In this document: piece after piece, positions 1 through 8,260 of the stretch
Position numbering within the stretch: position 1 is the first letter of the stretch
Layout of the letters: every line of letters starts with the position of its first letter
Origin: Planctomycetota bacterium
Lineage (GTDB): Bacteria > Planctomycetota > SZUA-567
Length of the DNA: 8,596 nucleotides
Direction: 5' to 3'
Assembly: GCA_031278535.1 (NCBI GenBank)
Contig: JAITKH010000020.1
Location: 1-8,596 of the forward strand
Made by a program: the position numbers and the translations under genes
The notes under the pieces: generated by a model
Told to the model about the DNA's origin: nothing
Seen by the model: only the letters and a program-made list of their open reading frames with translations
Database searches by the model: none

Positions 1-96
1 CGCGGCCTGATGTTATGGGCCGCAGGCGATCAACTTTTGAAGGGGGCGGCCCTGAACGCCGTGCAGATAGCTGAGTTGCTCCTGCAAGGCGGGTGA
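1..96 (+). CDS. asd: Aspartate-semialdehyde dehydrogenase, C-terminal end (partial)
   Basis: The first 31 codons, read from base 1 to a TGA at 94-96, give the end of a protein containing WAAGDQLLKGAALNAVQIAE. This matches the conserved C-terminus of aspartate-semialdehyde dehydrogenase (family pattern: GDNLRKGAALNAVQIAE followed by a few residues). The enzyme makes L-aspartate-4-semialdehyde from aspartyl phosphate with NADPH, in the cytoplasm, at the branch leading to lysine/diaminopimelate, threonine and methionine. Only the final helix is visible; the active-site Cys and His lie upstream of the window. Gln replaces the usual Asn in GDN, a mild change. Identification rests on a short but distinctive segment. 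Confidence 0.82.
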   Translation, partial: RGLMLWAAGDQLLKGAALNAVQIAELLLQGG

Positions 97-258
97 TGCT
101 TCGCCCGGGGAAAAACTGGCGCCGCGCCGCCGAACGGATTTTTCCGCCGCGGCCTATTTCCGGTTTCTGGCTGGCGGCGGGAAAACGACAGTTGCGCCGC
201 CTCCCGGCGAACGTTTTTCGGCGGATTGTTTCCGCCCGCACATTGAAGAGGAGAAAAA
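97..258. other. asd-hppA spacer
   Basis: This 162-bp GC-rich spacer holds no recognisable gene and no convincing sigma70 promoter. A small inverted repeat (GGCGGA, loop TTGTT, TCCGCC) at 220-236 sits just before the hppA ribosome binding site. No hairpin followed by a T-run was seen after asd, so read-through from asd into hppA is possible. Confidence 0.5.
247..253 (+). promoter_or_regulatory. Ribosome binding site of hppA
   Basis: AGAGGAG lies five bases upstream of the ATG at 259. It supports that start rather than an internal Met and so keeps the N-terminal leader peptide of the pyrophosphatase. Confidence 0.75.
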
Positions 259-2769
<2,511 letters not shown>

Positions 2770-2815
2770 TTCCGAGGCTCCCAAGGCGCGAAGGACGCTG
2801 GGTCGGCAATCTCGT

Positions 2816-2858
2816 CCGCTTCGGGGCGGGACGGCGTTTCTGTTCCGCCCCGAAGCGG
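2816..2858 (+). promoter_or_regulatory. Strong hairpin between hppA and mscS
   Basis: A perfect 14-bp inverted repeat (2816-2829 with 2845-2858) extends inward by five more pairs, two of them G-U, to a 5-nt loop at 2835-2839. It lies after the hppA stop and ends only a few bases before the mscS Shine-Dalgarno. No T-run follows, so it is a poor intrinsic terminator. It fits better as an mRNA processing or stability element, or a partial attenuator that lowers mscS expression relative to hppA. Confidence 0.7.
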
Positions 2859-2862
2859 GAAG

Positions 2863-2868
2863 AGGAGG
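2863..2868 (+). promoter_or_regulatory. Ribosome binding site of mscS
   Basis: A full AGGAGG lies seven bases before ATG at 2876 and only four before the GTG at 2873. The better spacing favours the ATG. It is immediately 3' of the intergenic hairpin. Confidence 0.75.
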
Positions 2869-2875
2869 GCGCGTG

Positions 2876-4183
2876 ATGGTTGGAACAGCCGGCTCGATGG
2901 AATCCTTCCGGAAAACAACCAGGCCAATCCGCGTCGCCATGCTGGCGTCGTGGCTGTGCCTTGCCGCAACGCTTCCGCTGTCGGGATGGCCGGACGGCCT
3001 GGTTCTGGCGGCCGAGGCGGAAGCGCCGGCCGTTCCGGACGATGCCGAGGACAAGGAAAAGCGCGAACGGGATCGGCGGGAATTGGTGGGACAGGCCGAA
3101 GAATTCATCCACGGCGTGGACGTCGCCGTACAAGGCGCCCTCCCGGGCCGGCTGGGAACGATTTCCGGAGCCACCTTTCTGGATATTCCCCTCTGGCGCT
3201 ATCTGGCTGTCGCCTGCCTGATTCTCCTGGGCTTCGGCCTCACCGCCGCCGTGGATCGCCGTTTTCGGCAGACGCTCGCCACCGTCGGATCGGACCGGGC
3301 GATTGGCTCCTGGCAGCGGCTTCTGGACATTCTCTTCCTTGCCCTCCGCAATCCGGCGCGGATAATCCTGTTCGCCCTCCTTCTCCGGGGAGTGAGCGGG
3401 ATTGCCGTCACCGGCTTTCATCCCGACGTGATCTGGTTCTCCAACCTGCTCCTCACCCTCTCCGTCGCCGTCTATTTCTTCGATCTGGTGGGGCTTGCCG
3501 ACAAAATTTACGGCGACCGCCTGTTCCATGACCGGCTGATGCTCACCGTGAGGCCCATTCTCCTGAAGATGGTGCGCATGATCATCCTGCTCATTGCCGC
3601 CATGCAGATATACCAGAGCGTCACCGGCCAGACCATGCTTTCGCTCCTCGCCGGCCTCGGCATCGGAGGCCTGGCGCTTGCCCTCGCTTCGCAGGAGACT
3701 TTGAAGAACCTGCTCGGCTTCGCCTCCATCGCCCTCGACAAGGTTTTTCTGGTCGGGGACGGGGTGGTTATCGCCGGTTTCGAGGGCACGGTGACGCATG
3801 TCGGTCTCCGTTCCGTCCGCCTGCTGCTTTCCGACGGCTCCTGTGTCGTCATCCCCAACTCCACCGCCGTCGGTTCGAACATCGTCAACAAGAGCCGCCG
3901 TCCCCGGATGAAGTTGGATATCCGCTTCGGTTTCGACGTTAGCAATTCCTTTGCCAAAGTGGAAAACGCCATGGCGGCGATCAGGGCGATACTGGAAGGA
4001 ACGACCGGCCGTGCGCCCGGCTTTCCGCCCGAGGTTCGAATCGTCTCCTACGATCCCGGCCGGATTGTCCTGCAGGCCGTATTCTGGTTCGATCCCGCCT
4101 TCCCCAACATTCAGGCCGAGACGGATCGGCTCAACCTGGAAATCGGCCGCAGTTTGGCCGAACTCGGGATTGTTCTGGCTTGA
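2876..4183 (+). CDS. Small-conductance mechanosensitive channel, MscS family
   Basis: MscS-type channel (435 aa) of the cytoplasmic membrane, which opens under membrane tension to release solutes after osmotic downshock. A hydrophobic segment near 21-46 ending VLAAEAEA looks like a cleavable signal peptide, followed by a charged linker (about 50-75). Membrane helices are seen near 107-126, 162-180, 186-208 and 228-247. The pore helix contains GLGIGGLALALASQETLKN (from about 261), the Gly/Ala-rich TM3 pattern of MscS. It is followed by the beta domain with GDGVVIAGFEGTV and VVIPNS (324-329), the conserved Pro-Asn of the family, and then a C-terminal alpha/beta domain. At 435 aa it is longer than E. 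coli MscS (286) because of extra N-terminal helices. ATG 2876 was chosen over GTG 2873 for Shine-Dalgarno spacing. It probably shares a transcript with hppA. The exact subfamily is unknown. Confidence 0.93.
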   Translation: MVGTAGSMESFRKTTRPIRVAMLASWLCLAATLPLSGWPDGLVLAAEAEAPAVPDDAEDKEKRERDRRELVGQAEEFIHGVDVAVQGALPGRLGTISGATFLDIPLWRYLAVACLILLGFGLTAAVDRRFRQTLATVGSDRAIGSWQRLLDILFLALRNPARIILFALLLRGVSGIAVTGFHPDVIWFSNLLLTLSVAVYFFDLVGLADKIYGDRLFHDRLMLTVRPILLKMVRMIILLIAAMQIYQSVTGQTMLSLLAGLGIGGLALALASQETLKNLLGFASIALDKVFLVGDGVVIAGFEGTVTHVGLRSVRLLLSDGSCVVIPNSTAVGSNIVNKSRRPRMKLDIRFGFDVSNSFAKVENAMAAIRAILEGTTGRAPGFPPEVRIVSYDPGRIVLQAVFWFDPAFPNIQAETDRLNLEIGRSLAELGIVLA

Positions 4184-4197
4184 GGCCGGGAAAAGAG

Positions 4198-4330
4198 GCG
4201 GAGAGCAGTCTGTCAAGACTGAATTGTACCCAATTCCGAACCCCGTTTGCTACTGAATCGGCCTCTGATACCGGAGGGGAATTCACTTTCCCCGTAGGCG
4301 AAAACCGGATGGACCGGGAGCGCTCTCCGC
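4198..4330. repeat. Nested inverted repeats in the mscS-ispD spacer
   Basis: Between the convergent mscS and ispD stops, a 9-bp perfect inverted repeat GCGGAGAGC/GCTCTCCGC (4198-4206 with 4322-4330) encloses three short perfect hairpins. These are CAGTCT-GTCA-AGACTG (4206-4221), GAATTG-TACC-CAATTC (4221-4236) and GGGGAA-TTCACT-TTCCCC (4276-4293). The first and second share a base. The outer right arm overlaps the left arm of the 17-bp hairpin at 4326-4362, so the two cannot form together. No ORF of note lies here. A structured 3' UTR or a small mobile-element relic are both possible. Confidence 0.6.
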
Positions 4331-4362
4331 AAAGTCTCAATCTTTGATTGAGACTTTGCGGA
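4326..4362. terminator. 17-bp hairpin between convergent mscS and ispD
   Basis: A perfect 17-bp inverted repeat (4326-4342 with 4346-4362) has a 3-nt loop. It lies 15 bases beyond the ispD stop and about 140 bases beyond the mscS stop, where the two transcripts meet. It has no U-tract on either side, so it is not a textbook intrinsic terminator. It probably acts as a bidirectional barrier or 3'-end protector. Position and strength support this role; there is no direct evidence. Confidence 0.65.
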
Positions 4363-4377
4363 TCAAGAGAACGCCCA

Positions 4378-5097
4378 TCAATCGACGAGGCCGGCGGCGA
4401 GAAGCGCTTTTGCCAGGCGGAGATCGGCCGGAGAGGTGATTTTCAGATTGTACGCGTCGTCGTGAACCGCCGCCACCTCATGCCCCAGGTTCTCTACCAA
4501 TTGGGCATCGTCGGTGACGAAGGCCGAAAGTCCGCCGGTGCGAATGGCGTATTCATAGGCTTCGATCAACAGATCCGTTCTGAACACCTGCGGCGTTCCA
4601 ATCCGCACGAGTCCGAGCCGTCGCGGTGTTTCTATTATCCTGTCCCCCTCTATCCGCTTAATTGTATCGCTTACGGGGACTGCCGGGACGGCGGCCCCGC
4701 GCCGGCGGGCGGTGGCAATCAGGGCTTTCGCCGTATCCATCGCGAAGAAGGGACGAACGGCATCGTGCACCGCCGTCAGTTCCGCGCGGGCCGACACAAC
4801 CTGGATGGCGTTCCAAACCGTCTCGGCCCGGCAGGCGCCGCCGGCTACGGCAAGGGTCGCGCCGGCCGCCGAAGCTTCTTCATTCCGAAAATGTTCCAGG
4901 TCGTCCGGATGCAGGGCGACGATGATTTCGAACACGCCGGGAAGGGCGGCGAGGCGGCGGCAGGTCCGGATCAGGATGGAATTGCCGCCGATTTCGAGAA
5001 AGGGTTTCCGGATTGATCCGCCCATCCGTTCCCCCAATCCGGCAGCCGGCACAATGACCGACACATCGTTCGGCCGGACATCTTCCCTGGCTGTCAT
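4378..5097 (-). CDS. ispD: 2-C-methyl-D-erythritol 4-phosphate cytidylyltransferase
   Basis: IspD (239 aa) transfers CMP from CTP onto 2-C-methyl-D-erythritol 4-phosphate, the third step of the MEP isoprenoid pathway, in the cytoplasm. The nucleotide-binding loop PAAGLGERMGG (17-27) is followed by the conserved Lys of IRKPFL (Lys31). Further family motifs are HDAVRPF, GTPQVF, TDDAQLVE and the C-terminal NLKITSPADL. Length is typical and all key residues are present. ATG 5097 was chosen because it overlaps the scpA stop as ATGA, with a purine-rich GAAAGAAG just upstream. An in-frame GTG at 5103 would add two residues. It is translationally coupled to scpA, not paired with ispF as is common. 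A strong hairpin follows its stop. Confidence 0.96.
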   Translation of the reverse strand: MTAREDVRPNDVSVIVPAAGLGERMGGSIRKPFLEIGGNSILIRTCRRLAALPGVFEIIVALHPDDLEHFRNEEASAAGATLAVAGGACRAETVWNAIQVVSARAELTAVHDAVRPFFAMDTAKALIATARRRGAAVPAVPVSDTIKRIEGDRIIETPRRLGLVRIGTPQVFRTDLLIEAYEYAIRTGGLSAFVTDDAQLVENLGHEVAAVHDDAYNLKITSPADLRLAKALLAAGLVD

Positions 5098-6065
5098 GTC
5101 CACTTCTTTCCCGCAACTCGTTTTCTGGGGACGGAAAACGCGAGAATGGCGGAGGGCGGTTGGACGATTGCCCGGGCCGGCCTCTTCCCCATTCGAGACG
5201 GAACCGGGGCGGCCAGGCAGGGAATTCGCCGCAATGGGCCGGACTTTTTGCGGCCGGCCGCGCCGGAAAATCCGGACGGCGCGAACAGCCGGATGCGCGC
5301 GGGGCGGCGAAAAGCGGGTTTCCCCTTCTCCTGAGACAATTCATGCGGTTCGAGAACGATATCGGTGAAATTGTCCACCTGCCTGGCGATCAGGATTCCC
5401 TGGCGAATCATCTCGAGCATGGCGACGAAAAAACCGACTATCTCCATGCGATCCGGGTCGTCGGAGAGGAGAAGCGAGAAGCGGGTCCGTCCAGCCTCGG
5501 CCAGCACTATCCCGATTTGCTGGATGCGGCTGGCGATGGGGACTTCCCGGTGTACCGGCGCGAAGATCCGGCCCGCCATTCTGGACTGCGCCCGTTCGAG
5601 AATCGAACGGAAGGCGCGCATAAGTTCCAGGCCGTCCGATTGGGTTGCCGCCGGCGGCGGGGCGTCGGGAAGCGGCGGGAAGCGCGGGAAACGCCGGGAA
5701 CGCTCTTCAGCCATGTCCCCAAGGTGCTTGGCCGCGTCCCTGAAGCGCCGGTATTCGAGCAGCACCGCCACCAAATCCGCCCGGGGATCGAAGTTCTCAT
5801 CTCCGTCATCCTCCCCTTCCGCCGTTTCTTCTTCGGGGGGCAGGATCAGCCGGCTCTTGATCTCAAGAAGCCGGGAGGCGAGGGAGAGAAATTCGCCGGC
5901 CTCGTCCACATCGACAAGGGCCATTTTTCGCAGTTCCCCAAGATAGGCGGAGGCAAGCCTGGCGACGTTGATGTCGTTGATATCCATTTCCTCCCGCCTG
6001 ATGAGGTCCAGCAGGAGATCGAGGGGACCGCTGAAGGTGTCGGGGATGGCGACGTCGAGACTCAT
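5094..6065 (-). CDS. scpA: Segregation and condensation protein A with a basic C-terminal tail
   Basis: ScpA is the kleisin of the bacterial SMC-ScpAB condensin, which compacts and separates chromosomes. The N-terminal kleisin pattern FSGPLDLLLDLIRREEMDI is at about 11-29, with the following helices ending EFLSLASRLLEIKSRLILP. The acidic linker EEETAEGEDDGDENFD is in its usual place. A C-terminal winged-helix part (FSLLLSD, then EIVGFFVAMLEMIRQGI and FTDIVLEP) completes the usual length of about 250 aa. The frame then stays open for another 74 residues (about 250-323) rich in Arg, Lys and Pro, with 18 basic and no acidic residues. This tail is not part of the family as I know it. The start ATG has only a weak purine-rich Shine-Dalgarno (GAAAGCGAA). 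scpB does not follow; ispD does, overlapping the stop. Confidence 0.95.
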   Translation of the reverse strand: MSLDVAIPDTFSGPLDLLLDLIRREEMDINDINVARLASAYLGELRKMALVDVDEAGEFLSLASRLLEIKSRLILPPEEETAEGEDDGDENFDPRADLVAVLLEYRRFRDAAKHLGDMAEERSRRFPRFPPLPDAPPPAATQSDGLELMRAFRSILERAQSRMAGRIFAPVHREVPIASRIQQIGIVLAEAGRTRFSLLLSDDPDRMEIVGFFVAMLEMIRQGILIARQVDNFTDIVLEPHELSQEKGKPAFRRPARIRLFAPSGFSGAAGRKKSGPLRRIPCLAAPVPSRMGKRPARAIVQPPSAILAFSVPRKRVAGKKWT

Positions 6066-6094
6066 TCGCCGTTCGCTTTCGGATCAGTGGGCAT

Positions 6095-6140
6095 GGAAAA
6101 TGTCCGAATCATTTCACGGCGATGTTACGCGGCATTTTCC
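6095..6140 (-). repeat. Inverted repeat in the scpA leader
   Basis: GGAAAATG (6095-6102) and CATTTTCC (6133-6140) are perfect 8-bp inverted repeats. They lie in the leader between the predicted transcription start and the scpA ATG. With a 30-nt loop the stem is modest and may be chance. Confidence 0.3.
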
Positions 6141-6175
6141 GGACGGGCGGTTTCCTTTCCTCCGCGCCGCTACGC

Positions 6176-6204
6176 AGTATACCGACGGGAACGGTTGTTG
6201 TCAA
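6176..6204 (-). promoter_or_regulatory. Sigma70-type promoter for scpA-ispD
   Basis: On the minus strand a perfect -35 TTGACA (6204-6199) is followed by a 17-bp spacer and a -10 TATACT (6181-6176), one base from consensus. Transcription would begin near 6169 and give a leader of about 105 nt before scpA. This is the best promoter seen in the window and indicates constitutive housekeeping expression. Confidence 0.8.
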
Positions 6205-6472
6205 TTCCCGCCGAGGGACGCCAGGGGCATTTCATTCTTTTGAAGGGATGGCTCATGTCCGCGAATAGGTGATCGCGAAAATCAAATCATTGTTTCGCAT
6301 ATGAAATGATGTATTCGTCACTGATTCAAGGACATGAGCCGAAGAGATAATCGGTGACTCCATCCCGATGGCGGGTGGGGAAACCATGAGAAGAGACAAA
6401 AACTTCACATTCACTCCCGTTCCCATGACAACCAGGGCGCCGCCCCGCTCATCCGTATTGCCGATCATATAA
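6205..6472. other. Gene-free patch upstream of the scpA promoter
   Basis: No credible gene was found here. Part of it, near 6270-6400, looks richer in A and T than its neighbours. It contains the 91-nt imperfect palindrome at 6250-6340 and borders the transposase remnant, so it is probably accessory or decayed DNA. A minus-strand reading frame crosses it but lacks a ribosome binding site. Confidence 0.5.
6250..6340. repeat. 91-nt imperfect palindrome
   Basis: The ends are a perfect 11-bp inverted repeat, GGCTCATGTCC (6250-6260) and GGACATGAGCC (6330-6340). Pairing continues inward with short mismatches: GAAT with ATTC (6263-6266/6324-6327), GTGA with TCAC (6269-6272/6318-6321), GAA with TTC (6277-6279/6314-6316) and ATCATT with AATGAT (6286-6291/6305-6310). 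The element could fold into one long interrupted hairpin as RNA or single-stranded DNA. It may be a small non-autonomous insertion, a REP-like element or a structured RNA. The class is not recognised. Confidence 0.55.
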
Positions 6473-6820
6473 GCCGACGCGTCCGCACCGGCGCCGGAAA
6501 CGCCGGGTACGGCGCTCTTGTTGGCGTTGGCGCCTGTTATGCTCCTCCCGACATTTTTACGCCATGGCGGCAATAGGGAAGGGATACGCATAATCCGGCG
6601 TTTCCTCAAGCTGTTTTGCAGCAGAAGAAAAACGCGCTGTCTGGTTGCAGGCTGCGAATTCGTCGGCGGGGAGTGGTTCGCCTGGTTGAAGGCGACGAAT
6701 AATCCCTTTGTCATGCGGTTACGGGAAAACTTCAAAACTGCCATGGCGGATGGGCGTTGTCGGGAGGCAAAAGCCTTCCTCCAATTTGCCGTTTCCGCTC
6801 TCGTTTCCGAACCTGCATAG
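6473..6820 (+). pseudogene. IS4-type transposase remnant
   Basis: An open stretch between an upstream TAA (6470-6472) and TAG at 6818-6820 encodes an internal piece of a DDE transposase. From about 6524 it reads as LALAPVMLLPTFLRHGGN, then IIRRFLKLF, EFVGGEWFAWLK, NPFVMRLRENFK and ADGRCREAKAFLQ. These match the IS4-family pattern: PLLW.LL..GNS, RF..LF, DREFIG.EWF.WL, IPF.IRIREN, DGR. The catalytic DREF is changed to GCEF, each lost residue explained by one transition (GAC to GGC, CGC to TGC). The N-terminal part with the first Asp and the C-terminal part with the catalytic Glu are missing. It cannot be active. No terminal inverted repeats were identified. Family assignment is from pattern recognition only. 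Confidence 0.72.
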
Positions 6821-6972
6821 AATAGTCGCGTATTGCGGTATGGATATAGGCCAGGCGACGGGCATCAATTTTTGCCGATGACGATCCAAGAGAATTAAAT
6901 GCCCCTGGGAGGACGCTTCGCCCACGCGTTTTCTCCTGGACAGGGCGGCATTCATCTGATACATCAATCTCC

Positions 6973-6991
6973 GTGCGGCATGGCGCCGCAC
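6973..6991 (+). promoter_or_regulatory. Hairpin in the leader of the short-chain dehydrogenase
   Basis: GTGCGGC (6973-6979), loop ATGGC, GCCGCAC (6985-6991) is a perfect 7-bp stem about 36 bases before the ATG at 7028. Its role is unknown. No clear sigma70 promoter is seen in the 207 bp between the transposase remnant and this gene. Confidence 0.4.
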
Positions 6992-7014
6992 CGATTGCGG
7001 TTTCCCCTTGCCTC

Positions 7015-7022
7015 AGGAGAGG
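7015..7022 (+). promoter_or_regulatory. Ribosome binding site of the short-chain dehydrogenase
   Basis: AGGAGAGG lies five to eight bases upstream of ATG 7028. It decides the start: the frame is open back to an ATG at 6899, but the extra 43 residues lack similarity to the family and that start has no good Shine-Dalgarno. Confidence 0.75.
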
Positions 7023-7027
7023 ATGTC

Positions 7028-7789
7028 ATGGACAACAGGCGGAATAAGGTCGCCCTGGTGACCGGGGCCAGCAGCGGCATCGGCAAGGCTTCTGCGCAGG
7101 CGCTGCTTCAGGCCGGTTTCGACGTGGTCCTGGCGGCGCGCCGCCGGGAACTGCTGGACAGGATCGTCCAGGAAACGGACGGCCCTTCAGGGAAAGCCCT
7201 GGCCGTGTCCGCCGATGTCAGGGACGAAAAGTCGGTGGCGGAGTTGTTCCGGCGGGCTGTCGAAGCGTTCGGCCGGGTGGACGTGCTGTTCAACAACGCC
7301 GGCGTCTCGATTCCGGAAACCCCGATCGAGGAATATACGCTGGAACAATGGCAAAACGCGGTCGATGTCAATCTGACCGGAGTCTTCCTTTGCGCCCGGG
7401 AGGCGGTTCGGGTGATGAAACGGCAGAATCCGCGGGGCGGACGCATCATCAACAACGGATCGGTTTCGGCCCAGGCGCCCAGGCCCGACTCGATTGCCTA
7501 CGCCGCCACCAAGACGGCGATCACCGGCCTGACCCGCAGCCTTGCCCTGGACGGGAGGAAACATGATATCGCCTGCGGCCAGATCGACATCGGCAATGCC
7601 GCCACCGACATGAGTTCCCGCATGACCGCCGGTACCCGCCAAGCCGACGGGAGCGTCAGGCCCGAACCCCGGTTTGACGTGCGGGAAGTCGCGAAAACGA
7701 TTGTCTTCATGGCGTCCTTGCCGCCGGATGCGAATATCTTTCATATTACTATCATGGCGGCGCAGATGCCGCTGGTCGGCCGCGGATGA
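7028..7789 (+). CDS. Short-chain dehydrogenase/reductase (SDR)
   Basis: Classical SDR oxidoreductase (253 aa), cytoplasmic, NAD(P)H-dependent, substrate unknown. The Rossmann cofactor motif TGASSGIG is at 12-19 and NNAG at 89-92. The catalytic Ser is probably Ser145 (in NNGSVS), with Tyr158 and Lys162 in YAATK. Basic residues after beta-2 (AARRRE) suggest NADP(H) preference. The C-terminal half (LDGRKHDIACGQIDIGNA, then the end MAAQMPLVGRG) matches a well conserved but poorly characterised SDR subfamily found in many bacteria, whose members end in MPFVGRG-like sequence. Length is normal and no key residue is missing. It stands alone between a transposase remnant and a small unknown gene, so context does not suggest a substrate. 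Confidence 0.93.
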   Translation: MDNRRNKVALVTGASSGIGKASAQALLQAGFDVVLAARRRELLDRIVQETDGPSGKALAVSADVRDEKSVAELFRRAVEAFGRVDVLFNNAGVSIPETPIEEYTLEQWQNAVDVNLTGVFLCAREAVRVMKRQNPRGGRIINNGSVSAQAPRPDSIAYAATKTAITGLTRSLALDGRKHDIACGQIDIGNAATDMSSRMTAGTRQADGSVRPEPRFDVREVAKTIVFMASLPPDANIFHITIMAAQMPLVGRG

Positions 7790-8004
7790 TACGGAGGAAG
7801 AAAAAACAGTCGCGCTTCCCGCGGCATTGATCAAAACTGTCCGCCATTTGCCTTTTTATTATCAATCTGTTATGCGTTCCCAGCCTTGCGCCGGCTTTTT
7901 TCCTCAAGCTGGAGGCCGTTTTTCGCCGAAAGGAATCCTTTCGGGAATGGAAGTACCGGTTATATCAGGCGCTATGGCCAGATTTCAGGGAGGAAAAACG
8001 CCTC
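7790..8004 (+). other. Spacer with an 8-bp hairpin between the dehydrogenase and the small gene
   Basis: No gene is supported in these 215 bp. A Shine-Dalgarno-like GGAGG at 7794-7798 has no suitable start codon after it. CCGAAAGG (7926-7933), loop AAT, CCTTTCGG (7937-7944) forms a compact 8-bp hairpin without a following T-run, about 60 bases before the next gene. No convincing promoter was found. Confidence 0.45.
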
Positions 8005-8211
8005 ATGCGCGACAAGACCATGGTGTTGCGGAAGAACGGACATTGGTATGTGTTGAATTCCTCCTCCGGCGACGAGCGCGAAATCATCCTGGCGCTGCTG
8101 GAGTATTCCGAACAGGAACGCTACGACATCAGCCGCGAGGACGTGTACCGGCTGATGGAAAAACTCGGCTGGCGGCTCGAGGTATACATCCCCGGCCTTG
8201 GGGCCGCCTGA
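8005..8211 (+). CDS. Small conserved-looking protein of unknown function (68 aa)
   Basis: I do not recognise this protein. It is small, soluble and slightly acidic, with no signal peptide or membrane helix and no Cys. The N-terminal part (LRKNGHWYVLNSSSG) looks like a short beta hairpin. The middle (DEREIILALLEYSEQERYDI) and the next segment (SREDVYRLMEKLGWRLEVYI) look like two helices and a strand, a pattern compatible with a small regulatory or adaptor domain. AGGGAGG lies 11 bases upstream of the ATG, slightly far but strong. Codon use resembles that of neighbouring genes, with G/C-ending codons. It is convergent with ispG, the stops being 49 bp apart. Expression as a gene is probable; function is unknown. 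Confidence 0.62.
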   Translation: MRDKTMVLRKNGHWYVLNSSSGDEREIILALLEYSEQERYDISREDVYRLMEKLGWRLEVYIPGLGAA

Positions 8212-8260
8212 AAATCGAACGATTCCGGAATGCGTCCCGAGTCGATCACGATGGAGCCGG

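Noticed and set aside
4326..4362. Classical rho-independent terminator
   Set aside because: The stem is perfect, but neither strand has a following U-run. I therefore treat it as a possible bidirectional barrier, not a textbook terminator.
5160..6272. Plus-strand frame of 370 codons opposite scpA
   Set aside because: Antisense shadow of scpA without family features; it also runs through the scpA promoter.
6253..6744. Minus-strand frame of 163 codons across the gene-free patch
   Set aside because: It has no Shine-Dalgarno before its ATG and runs antisense through the transposase remnant. Its third-codon-position G+C, judged by eye, is lower than in the real genes, and it matches no known family.
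6899..7027. N-terminal extension of the dehydrogenase from ATG 6899
   Set aside because: The extra 43 residues do not resemble the SDR family. The Shine-Dalgarno at 7015-7022 and the TGASSGIG motif at residue 12 place the start at 7028.
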